Of a DNA stretch of 64,000 nucleotides, positions 12,619 to 23,445 are shown piece by piece (within the stretch, counting starts at the first letter, position 1; every line of letters starts with the position of its first letter). Source of the DNA: Macrostomum hystrix. Taxonomy: Eukaryota; Platyhelminthes; Macrostomidae. Made by a program: the position numbers and the translations under genes. The stretch spans positions 4,182,501-4,246,500 of the forward strand of contig CATNEN010000011.1 in the NCBI GenBank assembly GCA_950097015.1, in the 5' to 3' direction. The notes beneath the pieces are model-generated. The model was not told the DNA's origin. It worked only from the letters and a program-made list of their open reading frames with translations, and ran no database searches.

Positions 12619-13634
12619 TGGGGGAGGAGAGAAGAGACATGGATCGGGGAGAGGGGAGGGGGTAGATTTAAGAGAGGATATGAGAGAGAAGATGGATGAG
12701 AGGAGAAGGGGAAAGACAAGATGGATGAGAGTAGAGGAGAGAGAGAAGATGGATGAGAGGAGAGAGGAAAGACAAGATGGATGAGAGGAGAGGAGAGAGA
12801 GAAGATGGGTGGAAGGAGAGGAGAGAGGAGAGAGACAAGATGGATGAGAGGAGAGGAGAGAGAGAAGATGGGTGGAAGGAGAGGAGAGAGGAGAGAGACA
12901 AGATGGATGAGAGGAGAGGAGAGAGAGAAGATGGGTGGAAGGAGAGGAGAGAGGAGAGAGACAATATGGATGAGAGGAGAGGGTAGAGAGAAGATGGATG
13001 AGAGGAGAGGAGAGAGAGAAGATGGGTGGAAGGAGAGGGGAGAGAGAAGATGGATGAGAGGAGAGGGGAGAGAGAAGATGGATGAGAGGAGAGGAGAGAG
13101 AGAAGATGGATGAGAGGAGAGGAGAAAGAGAAGATGGATGAAAGGAGAGGGGAGAGAGAAGATGGGTGGAAGGAGAAGAGAGAGAGAAGATGGATGAGAG
13201 GAGAGGGGAGAGAGAAGATGGGTGGAAGGAGAAGAGAGAGAGAAGATGGATGAGAGGAGAGGGGAGAGAGAAGATGGGTGGAAGGAGAGGGGAGAGAGAA
13301 GATGGATGAGAGGAGAGGAGAAAGAGAAGATGGATGAGAGGAGAGGGGAGAGAGAAGATGGGTGGAAGGAGAGGGGAGAGAGAAGATGGATGAGAGGAGA
13401 GGAGAGAGAGAAGATGGATGAGAGGAGAGGGGAGAGAGAAGATGGGTGGAAGGAGAGGAGAAAGAGAAGATGGATGAGAGGAGAGGGGAGAGAGAAGATG
13501 GGTGGAAGGAGAGGAGAGAGAGAAGATGGATGAGAGGAGAGGAGAGAGACAAGATGGATGAGAGGAGAGGAGAGAAGATGGATGGAAGGAGAGGAGAGAG
13601 AGGAGATGGATGGAAGGGGAAGGGAGCGACAGAT
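12619..13634. repeat. Polypurine minisatellite, unit about 27-28 bp
   Basis: About 1 kb of almost pure purine on the plus strand, built from AGAAGATGGATGAGAGG plus AGAGGAGAG-type segments of variable length. Both strands show long stop-free frames that are plain repeat translations. Such homopurine tracts can form triplex (H-) DNA. Confidence 0.95.
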
Positions 13635-14395
13635 AAAAACTTTTAATTCCTCATTGTCTAATGTTGCAACCTTATTGATTAATATTTGATTTCATACCAT
13701 ATCAATCTGAATGCCGCTTCTCTGACAAGGCTTTACAATTCTTGAAGCTGAAAGATGAAACACTTAAGTAAGCGAGCTTTTTTGTACAATAACGAAAGAA
13801 ATAAAAAACTGTGAGTAGAAATTAGCTTGGGGGCAAAGTATTTTAGTTGATCTATGAGCATTGCTGTGTCCATTGTGTGAAGTGCTGAAAAAGCCAAAAG
13901 GCTTACAGTCCTTCTGCAGAGAAAAAAATAAAAAACTGTTGCTGTTACAAAAGCGTAAAGTTTGTCTTTTGCAAGACGTAACAAAGACCCGGACAAATTC
14001 CTACCTACTTCATGGGTGTAACTGTAAAAAATAAATTTTCGAAAAGCTTTTTTTAGAAAAAAACGAGCATTGTATTTTGCCTCTAGCGTTTTCTGGATTT
14101 AATCAGCAGTGTTTGAGTTGCGCAAATATTTAGGTGTACTCAAATCAAGATGAATTTTTTTTTCCTTAGACGTATAATTCACAATAACTTGTCAATTGAT
14201 TTCTATCGATTGGAAGTTATCAGAGTTGCATGCAGATTTCAAAAGATAAGACTAAATTGCACCAGAAAAGTGATGCTTACTCGATGACGTCATTGACTCG
14301 GGTGATGGACTCTGGCACACGCACAGTTGAAAACTGAAGATTCAATATGAATAATGGCATGTACAAAACACAATGAGACAAAGTAAAGTAGGGTG
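13635..14395. other. AT-rich spacer
   Basis: Nothing supported as a gene or repeat in this stretch. Confidence 0.45.
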
Positions 14396-15292
14396 AGATG
14401 TAGGGTGCGAGGAACAGAGGTAGGGTGTGAGGAAGAGAGGTAGGGTGTGAGGAAGAGAGGTAGGGTGCGAGGAAGAGAGGTAGGGTGCGAGGAAGAGAGG
14501 TAGGGTGCGAGGAAGAGAGGTAGGGTGCGAGGAAGAGAGGTAGGGTGCGAGGAAGAGAGGTAGGGTGTGAGGAAGAGAGGTAGGTTACGATGAAGAGAGG
14601 TAGGGTGTGAGGAAGAGAGGTAGGGTGCGAGGAAGAGAGGTAGGGTGCGAGGAAGAGAGGTAGGGTGCGAGGAAGAGAGGTAGGGTGCGAGGAAGAGAGG
14701 TAGGGTGCGAGGAAGAGAGGTAGGGTGCGAGGAAGAGAGGTAGGGTGTGAGGAAGAGAGGTAGGGTGCGAGGAAGAGAGGTAGGGTGTGAGGAAGAGAGG
14801 TAGGGTGCGAGGAAGAGAGGTAGGGTGCGAGGAAGAGAGGTAGGGTGTGAGGAAGAGAGGTAGGGTGTGAGGAAGAGAGGTAGGGTGCGAGGAAGAGAGG
14901 TAGGGTGCGAGGAAGAGAGGTAGGGTGCGAGGAAGAGAGCTAGGGTGCGAGGAAGAGAGGTAGGGTGCGAGGAACAGAGGTAGGGTGCGAGGAAGAGAGG
15001 TAGGGTGTGAGGAAGAGAGGTAGGGTGCGAGGAAGAGAGGTAGGGTGCGAGGAAGAGAGGTAGGGTGTGAGGAACAGAGGTAGGGTGCGAGGAAGAGAGG
15101 TAGGGTGCGAGGAAGAGAGGTAGGTTGCGAGGAAGAGAGGTAGGGTGCGAGGAAGAGAGGTAGGGTGTGAGGAAGAGAGGTAGGGTGCGAGGAAGAGAGG
15201 TAGGGTGCGAGGAAGAGAGGTAGGGTGTGAGGAAGAGAGGTAGGTTACGATGAAGAGAGGTTGGGTGTGAGGAAGAGAGGTTGGGTGCGATT
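14396..15292. repeat. 20-bp minisatellite, about 45 units
   Basis: The unit is GAGGTAGGGTGCGAGGAAGA, with strict 20-bp spacing throughout. The main variation is GTGCGA versus GTGTGA, with a few AACAGAGG and GTTACGATG units. The plus strand is G-rich with one GGG per unit. Confidence 0.96.
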
Positions 15293-15394
15293 AGTAAGAA
15301 CAAAATAAGAGGCTGAGGGATGTTGAGTGATAAGAAGAGAGGCATATAAAGTGAGACTAGATGCAAGGAGAAAATAGAATAAAAAGTACTTCCG

Positions 15395-15533
15395 AAAGAT
15401 TGAGCTGTTCCAGCTGTTCAGTCTGTAGACTTAAGAAGCCGCCACACCACTGAAAGTTTCTGTCTGCTTGGACTGAGATTCGAACGCCCGACCTCTTGAT
15501 CAGTAACCCTGAGCTCTAAGCACTGGGCTATAA
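15395..15533 (-). mobile_element. SINE family B, 5' portion
   Basis: The tRNA-like head is at the high-coordinate end: on the minus strand an A-box-like stretch (TATAGCCCAGTGCTTAGAGC) is followed by a B-box-like CGGGCGTTCGAATC. The low end carries the family motif CAGCTGTTCAGTCTGTAGAC. It abuts the AAT tail of the next SINE. Confidence 0.7.
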
Positions 15534-15928
15534 TAATATTATTATTAATCGTAATACTAGTAATAATAATAATATTAATAATAATTCCAGGAGGGCTGCG
15601 GGCAATGGCACATCATTTGATGACACTACGGCCTAGATCCGCAGCCAGCGAGGAGTCAGTTCTGCCATTTCGCTGACTCCTGAGCACAAAAGCACACAGA
15701 TACTGTACGCAGGCACACGCTCACACAGGTGTGTACATCTGCCCTGACTTTCTCGTCGTCAGGCATTGTACATTTCACTGCGCTTTTGAGGTTGGCCCTC
15801 AAGGGCGTAAATTGCACGACAAGCCCCCAAGCCTTCTCTCCGCGGCTGCGGCCCAAATGAATGTGGCCTCGCCGTAGACCTTGTTGCGAGAGGCACTCGA
15901 CCGCTCTGCCACCGACCCCTGCACAAAG
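15534..15928 (-). mobile_element. SINE family A, near full length with (AAT)n tail
   Basis: This is the clearest complete copy. The minus strand starts GGGGTCGGTGGCAGAGCGGT (tRNA-like head with A box), runs through GGCGAGGCCACATTCATTTG and the body motif GTCAGGGCAGATGTACACAC, and ends in GCAGCCCTCCTGGAATTATT. The tail is about 55 bp of AAT-like repeat at 15534-15588. The element without tail is about 340 bp. Confidence 0.85.
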
Positions 15929-16602
15929 CTAGCTCGTATACAATATCCTTAAAAAAGATCCCAAATAAGTATTGCTCATAATCATTTCTTTCCAATAGTT
16001 TGAGGGCTGACATGAAAACTATTTATATGAAACGCTTTCATTTTTATTTTCCGAAAGAAATGAAACACTGAGCTTTAAGAAAACATGAGCACAGTGTGGA
16101 GTGGCCTATAACCCTCAGATTTCGCATCACGCAGGGGCAGAAGCTAAAATGCTTCACCCTGCAAGAATGTTTTACAATGCGCTTGCACGCATCTGCATGA
16201 TGAAAATAAATTTCTATAAAGCATTCGGTTGAGCATTGATTTCTTTGAGCTGGTCGAGTGGGGAGATGAGGAACCCGAATCACAAGGTGGGTCTCATTCC
16301 CTCATTCCGGTGTGGCCGTGTCTGGGGGGGGGCGGGCATTGACGCGCGCGACCAATGTGAGTCCAGTCCGGGGTTGCTCAGTTCCTTCCTCCGGATTGGC
16401 CCAGAACTTCCGTGACGACCGAGAGGGGTTGGATAAAGAAAGGAAGTACCAGGAACTCACTGCTCGGCTGAAGGAAAAATCCAGTGAGAGAGGCTGAAAG
16501 AGGAAATATTTTCCGCTTCAATCCATCATCCCGAACTCGCTCGGCTAAAAGCAGAAACCAGCTTGACTATTCTTTACTTAGAAACACTTTAATCCCATTG
16601 AA
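15929..16602. other. Upstream region of the ETS gene
   Basis: GC-rich between about 16300 and 16500 with CpG-containing stretches, consistent with a promoter region, but no TATA box is evident. Short open frames here have no homology support. Confidence 0.4.
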
Positions 16603-19600
16603 ATGCAGGGCTTAAAGCAGGAGGATTATTACCGGGCCTGCTCACTGGCCGCTGCTGCAGCTCCGCTTGCAGTTGGCAGCGCTGCCATGTTCCACAGCCA
16701 GGTTGGAGGTGAGTGATCTCACTGTGTGCTCATGGCCTTTACCTGCCAATCATTTAGCTGCGTTCCTTAGAGTCTTAGGCCTATGTCTGTCAACGCGATA
16801 TTTAAATTAGTTGCTCTTACTTTCAAATGTTCTACCTACGTCGACTACCTGTCTACCTACTACTTAACTGTCTACTTCTGTAGTCTCTTTGCCTCTTGTC
16901 TACCTTCTCACCTCCTACCTATTATCCGCAAAATCAATATTGCAGATTCTGCTTACACCAAAGCGTGCTGGCAGCGACAAAATGCTAGCGGAAGTCCAGG
17001 TGAGCGAACTGAGTGTCTTGCCATGAGCTTTGACCGGAACTGTGAGTAGTTAGGTAGTTACTCAGGTAGTTAGCCAACTGAATACTCAGGTAGTTAGCCA
17101 ACTGAATACTCAGGTAGTTAGTCAACTGAATAATCAGGTAGTTAGCCAACTGAATACTCAGGTAGTTAGCCAACTGAATACTCAGGTAGTTAGTCAACTG
17201 AATACTCTGGTAGTTAGCCAACTGAATACTCAGGTAGTTAGTCAACTGAATAATCAGGTAGTTAGTCAACTGAATACTCAGGTAGTTAGTCAACTGAATA
17301 CTCAGGTAGTTAGCCAACTGAATACTCAGGTAGTTAGTCAACTGAATACTCAGGTAGTTAGCCAACTGAATACTCAGGTAGTTAGTCAACTGAATACTCA
17401 GGTAGTTAGTCAACTGAATACTCAGGTAGTTAGCCAACTGAATACTCAGGTAGTTAGCCAACTGAATACTCAGGTAGTTAGTCAACTGAATAATCAGGTA
17501 GTTAGCCAACTGAATACTCAGGTAGTTAGTCAACTGAATACTCAGGTAGTTAGCCAACTGAATACTCAGGTAGTTAGTCAACTGAATAATCAGGTAGTTA
17601 GCCAACTGAATACTCAGGTAGTTAGTCAACTGAATAATCAGGTAGTTAGCCAACTGAATACTCAGGTAGTTAGCCAACTGAATACTCAGGTAGTTAGCCA
17701 ACTGAATACTCAGGTAGTTAGCCAACTGAATACTCAGGTAGTTAGTCAACTGAATACTCAGGTAGTTAGTCAACTGAATACTCAGGTAGTTAGCCAACTG
17801 AATACTCAGGTAGTTAGCCAACTGAATACTCAGGTAGTTAGCCAACTGAATACTCAGGTAGTTAGTCAACTAAATAATCAGGTAGTTAGTCAACTGAATA
17901 CTCAGGTAGTTAGCCAACTGAATACTCAGGTAGTTAGTCAACTGAATACTCAGGTAGTTAGTCAACTGAATACTCAGGTAGTTAGCCAACTGAATACTCA
18001 GGTAGTTAGCCAACTGAATACTCAGGTAGTTAGCCAACTGAATACTCAGGTAGTTAGCCAACTGAATAATCAGGTAGTTAGCCAACTGAATACTCAGGTA
18101 GTTAGTCAACTGAATACTCAGGTAGTTAGCCAACTGAATACTCAGGTAGTTAGCCAACTGAATACTCAGGTAGTTAGCCAACTGAATACTCAGGTAGTTA
18201 GCCAACTGAATACTCAGGTAGTTAGTCAACTGAATACTCAGGTAGTTAGCCAACTGAATACTCAGGTATAGCCAAGCAAGGTAATTAGCCTTCAGGTATA
18301 TTCGGTATAAAGTACATGCATAAAGTCTGCAGCAGAAAAAGTTTTTTAATCGAAAAAAGCATTTAAGAAATGAGTCTAGCTAAACCCAAATAAGTCCCTT
18401 AAATTGTCATTTTACTTCGGAAAAGTTGATTTGCTATAATCAGTTGCGCTTCAATCAGCCGTAACCTGATACCCAACGGTCAACTATAAGGGGCCTCTAC
18501 TGTGGACACATATGTGAGAACACAATTTCCTGCAGATGAAAAGCTCGGAGCCTACAGCATCATTTCCGCCCCAACGCCTTGAGCTATAGATAATATGCGA
18601 ATATTACTGATATACATAATGCCTTGACAAAATCATGATATCAGTTGCCGCTATTGAGGCAGCATAGGACAGGATACGGAAAGTGACAGGCCGTGATATC
18701 ACAGCTGGTATAACTGGCTGAAACTTGTCACATTGTGTCCCGAAGGCAGCCACCCTAATAAACCCTAATAAAATTGAAAATCTTAATTGGTATACCGGAG
18801 TTGAGCACTGCTGAGCAGGTTGACAAGGGACAAGTGAAACGAGCAGAACTTTGTCAGGCTCATAATTAACTGTTATTCAACTGGTTTCCAATTTCGCTTT
18901 GCTCAGCCTACGTAAATGGCCAACAAATCCTTGGTCACTATGCGGATGATGCTGGACTGAACAAAGACATGCAGACTAATGAGCAGCAGCAGCAGCAGCC
19001 GCCGCAGCCGCCGCCACCGCAGTCGCAGCAGCAGCTGCAGCATCATCATCAGCAGCAGCAGTATCAGTCGCTGTCAAGTCATCTCAAGCATGAGCAACAG
19101 CAGCAGCAGCATTCGCAACATCACCATCAACATCAAATTCAGGAGCAGCAGCAGCAGCAGCATCTTCTGCCAACGTTTCAACAGTCACACTGGAGACCGC
19201 AAGGTAATTATGCTATTTTATAATTAATGCCAACAATTACTCAATACCTTTCTGAAAAATCCAGTTAAAAAGCATAATTAAAACTCTATCGTTTACCTAC
19301 ATAAACCCCATTCAACTAATTTATCTCTATCTCTTTCCATCCTCGCTGATTTTTGTGTTTTTTGTTAAATTGATTGATAAGCAAAACGTAACTGGGACAA
19401 GAAATTTATTATTCTTTACTTTATAAAAGCCGATAGATATAGTGAGCTCTGTGCTCAAAATCGAGGCTGCATGACCCATTGTGCCCCCCAAGCCGCGCCA
19501 TTGACAGTTGAGTCACGTGTCGGGGCCTGGCACGCGGAGGAAGTGAGACTTCTGCATTCCGTAGTCTTTGTTCCAAAGTGAAAAAACGTGGCAGCCGCCA

Positions 19601-21578
19601 TTGTTGAAACCGCAGTTTCAGAAAATTGTTGTGTTTTGCTTAGCCGCCTATCCACAAGACTGATTTGACATCCCCGAATCTCATCATTCTTCCCCACGGA
19701 TACAAAGTGTAGAAACAGTTGACATAAATTTGTTTGAAACTATCATATCGGTAAATCAAAGCCGGAAGTTTCTGTTCGACGCCGAATAACGGTCCGCTGC
19801 CTGACAACTACAGAGCTTGACGATGAGAAAGGTGGAACGATGTACAAACGAGTACAAACCCTAATAGGGCTAGATGTGCAGCCAACAGCACAGCCAGTAT
19901 CAGAAGGCTGCGTACGGCTGTTCAGTCCATGGACTGGGGGGACGGCACAAGCACCTCAATGACCCCAGCTAATGCTGGTATCCATTTAACAGCTGGTTGA
20001 AATGAAGCCATGTAGTTTTAAGTGTCTTGCTGAAGGACACAAATTATTCCCGTGGAGTTGGGAATCGAACCCCCGACCTTCAAGTCGTGATTTCGACGTG
20101 ATAACCACTAGTCTATACAACCCCTTGTTAGTAAATACGCATTACTCATAGCTATGAATATAAGTTTTAAATGCATAACATGTGTTACAAGTAGGTATAC
20201 TTACCAAACCAACGCTTTGAGAGGCTTAAAAACGAAAATTGATTTTAACTTAAATATTGCAGGTAAAATGAGATTTTAATTGGCATTTCAATCCAAAAAA
20301 ATCGAGAACAAAATATAATTGAGCAGTTCAAATTCGAGTCTGAGCAGTACCAGCAGATGAGCAATCGGAAAATCACCGCGGGTGGCCCACGCAGGGCAGG
20401 TCTCTGTGTCACACAAGGCTGTGAAACTTTAGCACCAGATGAGCACTAGATGAGAGACTGGAGACAAAGCTTCCACGCGGTCTTGGAGGACACCTGACAC
20501 AGCAGGCGATTGTGCTATGGGGAAATTGTGGGCGGATGAGGGACCCCGCAACCCGACAGGAAACTTATCCCCACTTCCCCATCCCCCAGGTGAGCGTGTT
20601 GCGAGGCGCATTCCCCGCTGTTTTTTGCCGCGCGTATAAAATATTGAAGCTTGAGAACGCTGCTCAGTTAGATAATGTTTGGCTGCTGTTCATTTCTAAG
20701 GTATGGGAAAAAGTTGTGCAATGATGGCCCCACACGAGTCGCGCGTCGAAAATTTGGATGAGGGTTCGGTGAGTTTGGAGCAGAATGGAACAATTATGAG
20801 CACAAATTAGCTCTGCTTAGAGTGTTGATGCCCGCATCAACTCGCATTTTGCTAAGTTAAAAACTAGTTCATCCCAGCAGGCAGGAGACAATAACATGTG
20901 ACAATGGACACTTGTTCGGCTTTGATTTTGTGTGATTCTATTGCAATCATTCTGAAATCCGTCGGTGTTCCCAAACTCGCAGGCTCCGGTCAGATCCAGC
21001 TCTGGCAGTTCCTCCTCGAGCTGTTGTCGGACAGCCGAAACTCCGCCTGCATCGCCTGGGAGGGCACCAACGGCGAATTCAAGCTCGCCGATCCGGACGA
21101 GGTGGCGCGACGCTGGGGCGAGCGGAAGTCCAAGCCGAACATGAACTACGACAAGCTCAGCCGGGCGCTGCGATACTACTACGACAAGAACATCATGTCG
21201 AAGGTGCACGGCAAGCGCTACGCCTACAAATTCGATTTTGCCGGCCTAGCGCAGGCGATGCAGCCGCCGCAGGCAGCCGACCCGACAGCTGCCGCCGCGG
21301 CCTACAAATACCAGCAGCAGTATCAGCAGGAGCTCCTTGGCTCCGCCGGCTACTTCGCCGCGGCGGCTGCCACAGGCGGCAAGCTGAACAACATATGCAG
21401 CATGATGGGCGCAGCCGGTCACGGAGCTGCCAGCGGCTTCTTCCCGGCTGCGGCCTCCGTCGGCGGCTACTCCTGGCCGGGCAGTCAGCAGACTGGGGCG
21501 GCGGCGGCTGCGGCGGCCGCGGCCTCGCTCTACCATCCGAATATCTCCGCCTACAACACCGCGCACTATTATGCCTAA
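16603..21578 (+). CDS. FEV: ETS transcription factor, ERG/FLI1/FEV subfamily (4 exons)
   Basis: Exons 16603-16708, 16946-16999, 18907-19203 and 20983-21578 are joined by three phase-1 GT-AG introns, giving 350 aa. Exon 3 encodes a glutamine/histidine-rich segment (residues 54-152). Exon 4 encodes the DNA-binding ETS domain (about residues 155-240), nearly identical to ERG/FLI1, including the recognition helix [16 protein letters not shown] and [10 protein letters not shown]. The C-terminus is alanine-rich with a YSWPG motif, and no Pointed domain is encoded. Absence of Pointed plus an Ala-rich tail favours FEV/Pet-1, the serotonergic-neuron factor, over ERG or FLI1; that assignment is inference. 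The subfamily is firm. The start codon is the first ATG of exon 1, but further 5' exons are possible. Intron 2 holds a 24-bp array and intron 3 a SINE. Confidence 0.88.
17044..18270. repeat. 24-bp minisatellite, about 51 units, in the ETS intron
   Basis: The unit core is ACTCAGGTAGTTAGCCAACT followed by GAAT. Variation is almost limited to TAGCC/TAGTC and AATACT/AATAAT. The array begins about 45 bp after the exon 2 donor. Each unit in the sense orientation contains CAGGTAGT, close to a 5' splice-site consensus. Confidence 0.96.
18271..18906. other. Remainder of ETS intron 2
   Basis: No other gene or array. It ends in the acceptor TTTGCTCAG before exon 3. Confidence 0.5.
19905..20130 (-). mobile_element. 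SINE family B, most complete copy
   Basis: It lies in ETS intron 3, antisense. The minus strand reads a tRNA-like head (A box around TAGTGGTTATCACGTCG, B box GGGGGTTCGATTCCC), then the central motif GTGTCCTTCAGCAAGACAC, then AGCTGGGGTCATTGAGGTG, and ends at CAGTCCATGGACTGAACAG. A similar central motif occurs in SINEs of several marine animals; that comparison is from memory. Partial copies lie at 15.4, 35.4, 46.9 and 48.7 kb. Confidence 0.8.
20635..20641 (+). promoter_or_regulatory. TATA-like box before the ETS-domain exon
   Basis: TATAAAA sits just after a GC-rich stretch (20480-20634) and about 340 bp upstream of the ETS exon. It could mark an internal promoter. No downstream ATG exon joins the ETS exon in the required phase, so support is weak. 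Confidence 0.25.
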
Positions 21579-21728
21579 GGTCTTGGCCTTGGCCTGAGTG
21601 CGAAACTAGCAATGCCTCTGTCTGATTCACTGTTTGTAGCTAACTGCTCATCCGATTCTCAATTCCTGATTGTCACCGATTGTTCTCGACCTTTCTCCCC
21701 TTCTAACGAACTCATCTTTGTCTCCCTG

Positions 21729-21892
21729 CTACACCCTCTACCCTCTCCTCTTACCCTCTACTCCATCCTCTCACCTTCTGCCCTCTACTCTTACCCTCTG
21801 CCCTCTACTCTTACCCTCTGCCCTCTCCTCTTACCCTCTGCCCTCTCCTCTTACCCTCTGCCCTCTCCTCTTACCCTCTGCCCTCTCCTCAC
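21729..21892. repeat. 20-bp pyrimidine minisatellite, about 8 units
   Basis: The unit is ACCCTCTGCCCTCTCCTCTT. It lies 150 bp after the ETS stop, probably within the 3' UTR, and is closely related to the larger array at 24.7 kb. Confidence 0.92.
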
Positions 21893-22332
21893 ACCCACAC
21901 GGACAAAAATGTCGATCAGAGCTTCAGTGAATGCTGACGTTCTCATAGAATTTCACTGCCTGTTTGACTTTGTCGAATTTCGCGCACTCTCACCTGTCTA
22001 GTCTTCTTTTTGTGCCCACCAGTTTTTGCCAAATCTGGCCTTGCATTGACACAGAAACATCCGAGTCGGACAATTTCCTTGTTACGCTGAAAACTTTAAA
22101 GCGGGTAGTTTTCTTCTCAAAGGAATTACATTTTTTGTTAAAGTTGAGTGGCACTGATACACAAGATTTTGTTAATGTTTGTTACGCAACTTTTTCTTAA
22201 TTGACAATTCAATGATGTACATTTGAAGTTTCCGAATCTCACTTTATTTAACTCCCACTAAAATTTTTGTAGGTAACCCGTCGCAGATGCATAACAATGT
22301 GACTGAAGTTGTTTTACCAATTGAACATTGTA

Positions 22333-22338
22333 AATAAA
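22333..22338 (+). promoter_or_regulatory. Possible ETS poly(A) signal
   Basis: AATAAA lies about 755 bp after the ETS stop, the first canonical signal seen. Confidence 0.35.
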
Positions 22339-22792
22339 CAGAAGCGCTCATTTTGCTTCAATTAAACCACGAGCAGTTTCACAAGTCAACAGTGAAAGTC
22401 TTCTTTTGGCTAATAGCCAGAAAATTTTGCCAAATTTAGGGGATTTTTTCTAAGAAACAATCTACAGAAATGTGGATCTTCTTGAAATCGATTTTTTATT
22501 GTGGCCACGTGACCAATTGTTGTCAATATGAACAATTTGCCAGGTCATTAAAGAAATTTTTTCATGCCTCAGGTGTGTGAGCCTTTGTGTCACCGTAGTC
22601 AAGTGGGTTATTATAGGGCCATAGAGACTAAATTGCTAGGTGAGAGCATCAGTTCATTTGTATCATGACTATAAGAATGCATTCCTGCCACAAAAATCAT
22701 GTAGCTATTCTGTAAGAATGGTTTCACAATCTGTTAGACTATTAGTTGCTAGCTGTTAGACCAGTTGATTAAATGTTAGACTAGTTGATTAA

Positions 22793-23396
22793 CAGTAGGA
22801 CTACCAGGCCATTTTGCCGCCCGTTTTTATACCAAGGGGGGGAATTTCCTGAAAATGTTTTTGCCAGCGCCAGAATGCTTTGGGGGAGACTGATTGGTTG
22901 ACAGACTAGTCGAGGGTGTCCTGTGGTTGAGCAGCGCCTAATAGTTAGGCTTGAACAGTGAAATCGGAGAAATTCGCGTCAGGGTGTCCATAGTGGCCTA
23001 GTTCCTCCTGTTGTAGCTCTTGAAGGTCTAGATAGATAAGAGAGATAGATCTAGATAAAGGTCGGTGACCGCCGAAGTCGGAGATGATGCAGGCACATTC
23101 GGGTGACATGCTGATAAAGTTTGAAGGTCTGGAAAGGTCGCACTGAGGCGCAGTGCAAATTCGTGTTTAGGGGTGTATGAAATACACTAGCTCTTATGGG
23201 AAAAATCGGACCTTCGGCCAGAAACATTGAATGTCTCGACCGTCTGAAGAGCTGGCGACTTGTTTCTTGTTTCAGAAGATGCGCAACAAAAAGTTGGCCC
23301 GCGTTCTTGAGTTTCGTGTGCTTGCATTGTTCCGTTCGGGTGCAGCAAAAAAATTGTCACGGAGGGGGAAAAATCCCCCCCATGGTAGTTCTACTG
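22793..23396. mobile_element. 604-bp MITE with TTAA target duplication
   Basis: The left end CAGTAGGACTACCA matches the reverse complement of the right end, CAGTAGAACTACCA, at 13 of 14 positions. Both ends are directly flanked by TTAA (22789-22792 and 23397-23400). Further in, each end has a G7 run preceded by ACCA. No transposase frame is present, so it is non-autonomous. TTAA duplications are typical of piggyBac-type elements, but the terminal bases are not the usual CCC. It interrupts a short repeat of CTGTTAGACTAGTTGATTAA found on both sides (about 22730-22792 and 23397-23445). Confidence 0.72.
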
Positions 23397-23445
23397 TTAA
23401 CTGTTAGACTAGTTGTTTAACTGTTAACTAGTTGATTAACTGCTA

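Noticed and set aside
15478-15533. tRNA gene
   Set aside because: A and B boxes are present, but no complete cloverleaf forms and the sequence continues into a SINE body; the same holds for the heads at 19.9, 31.7, 46.9, 53.2 and 63.3 kb.
16312-16497. Small open frame upstream of the ETS gene
   Set aside because: GC-rich promoter-like DNA with no similarity; it does not join the ETS exons.
7031-18270. CRISPR-like arrays
   Set aside because: Repeats are head-to-tail with no unique spacers, in a eukaryotic genome with introns and SINEs.
20635-20776. Alternative first coding exon for the ETS gene (ATGATGGCCCCACACG to the donor GTGAGT)
   Set aside because: It ends in phase 0, while the ETS exon needs phase 1; shifting the frame meets a stop.
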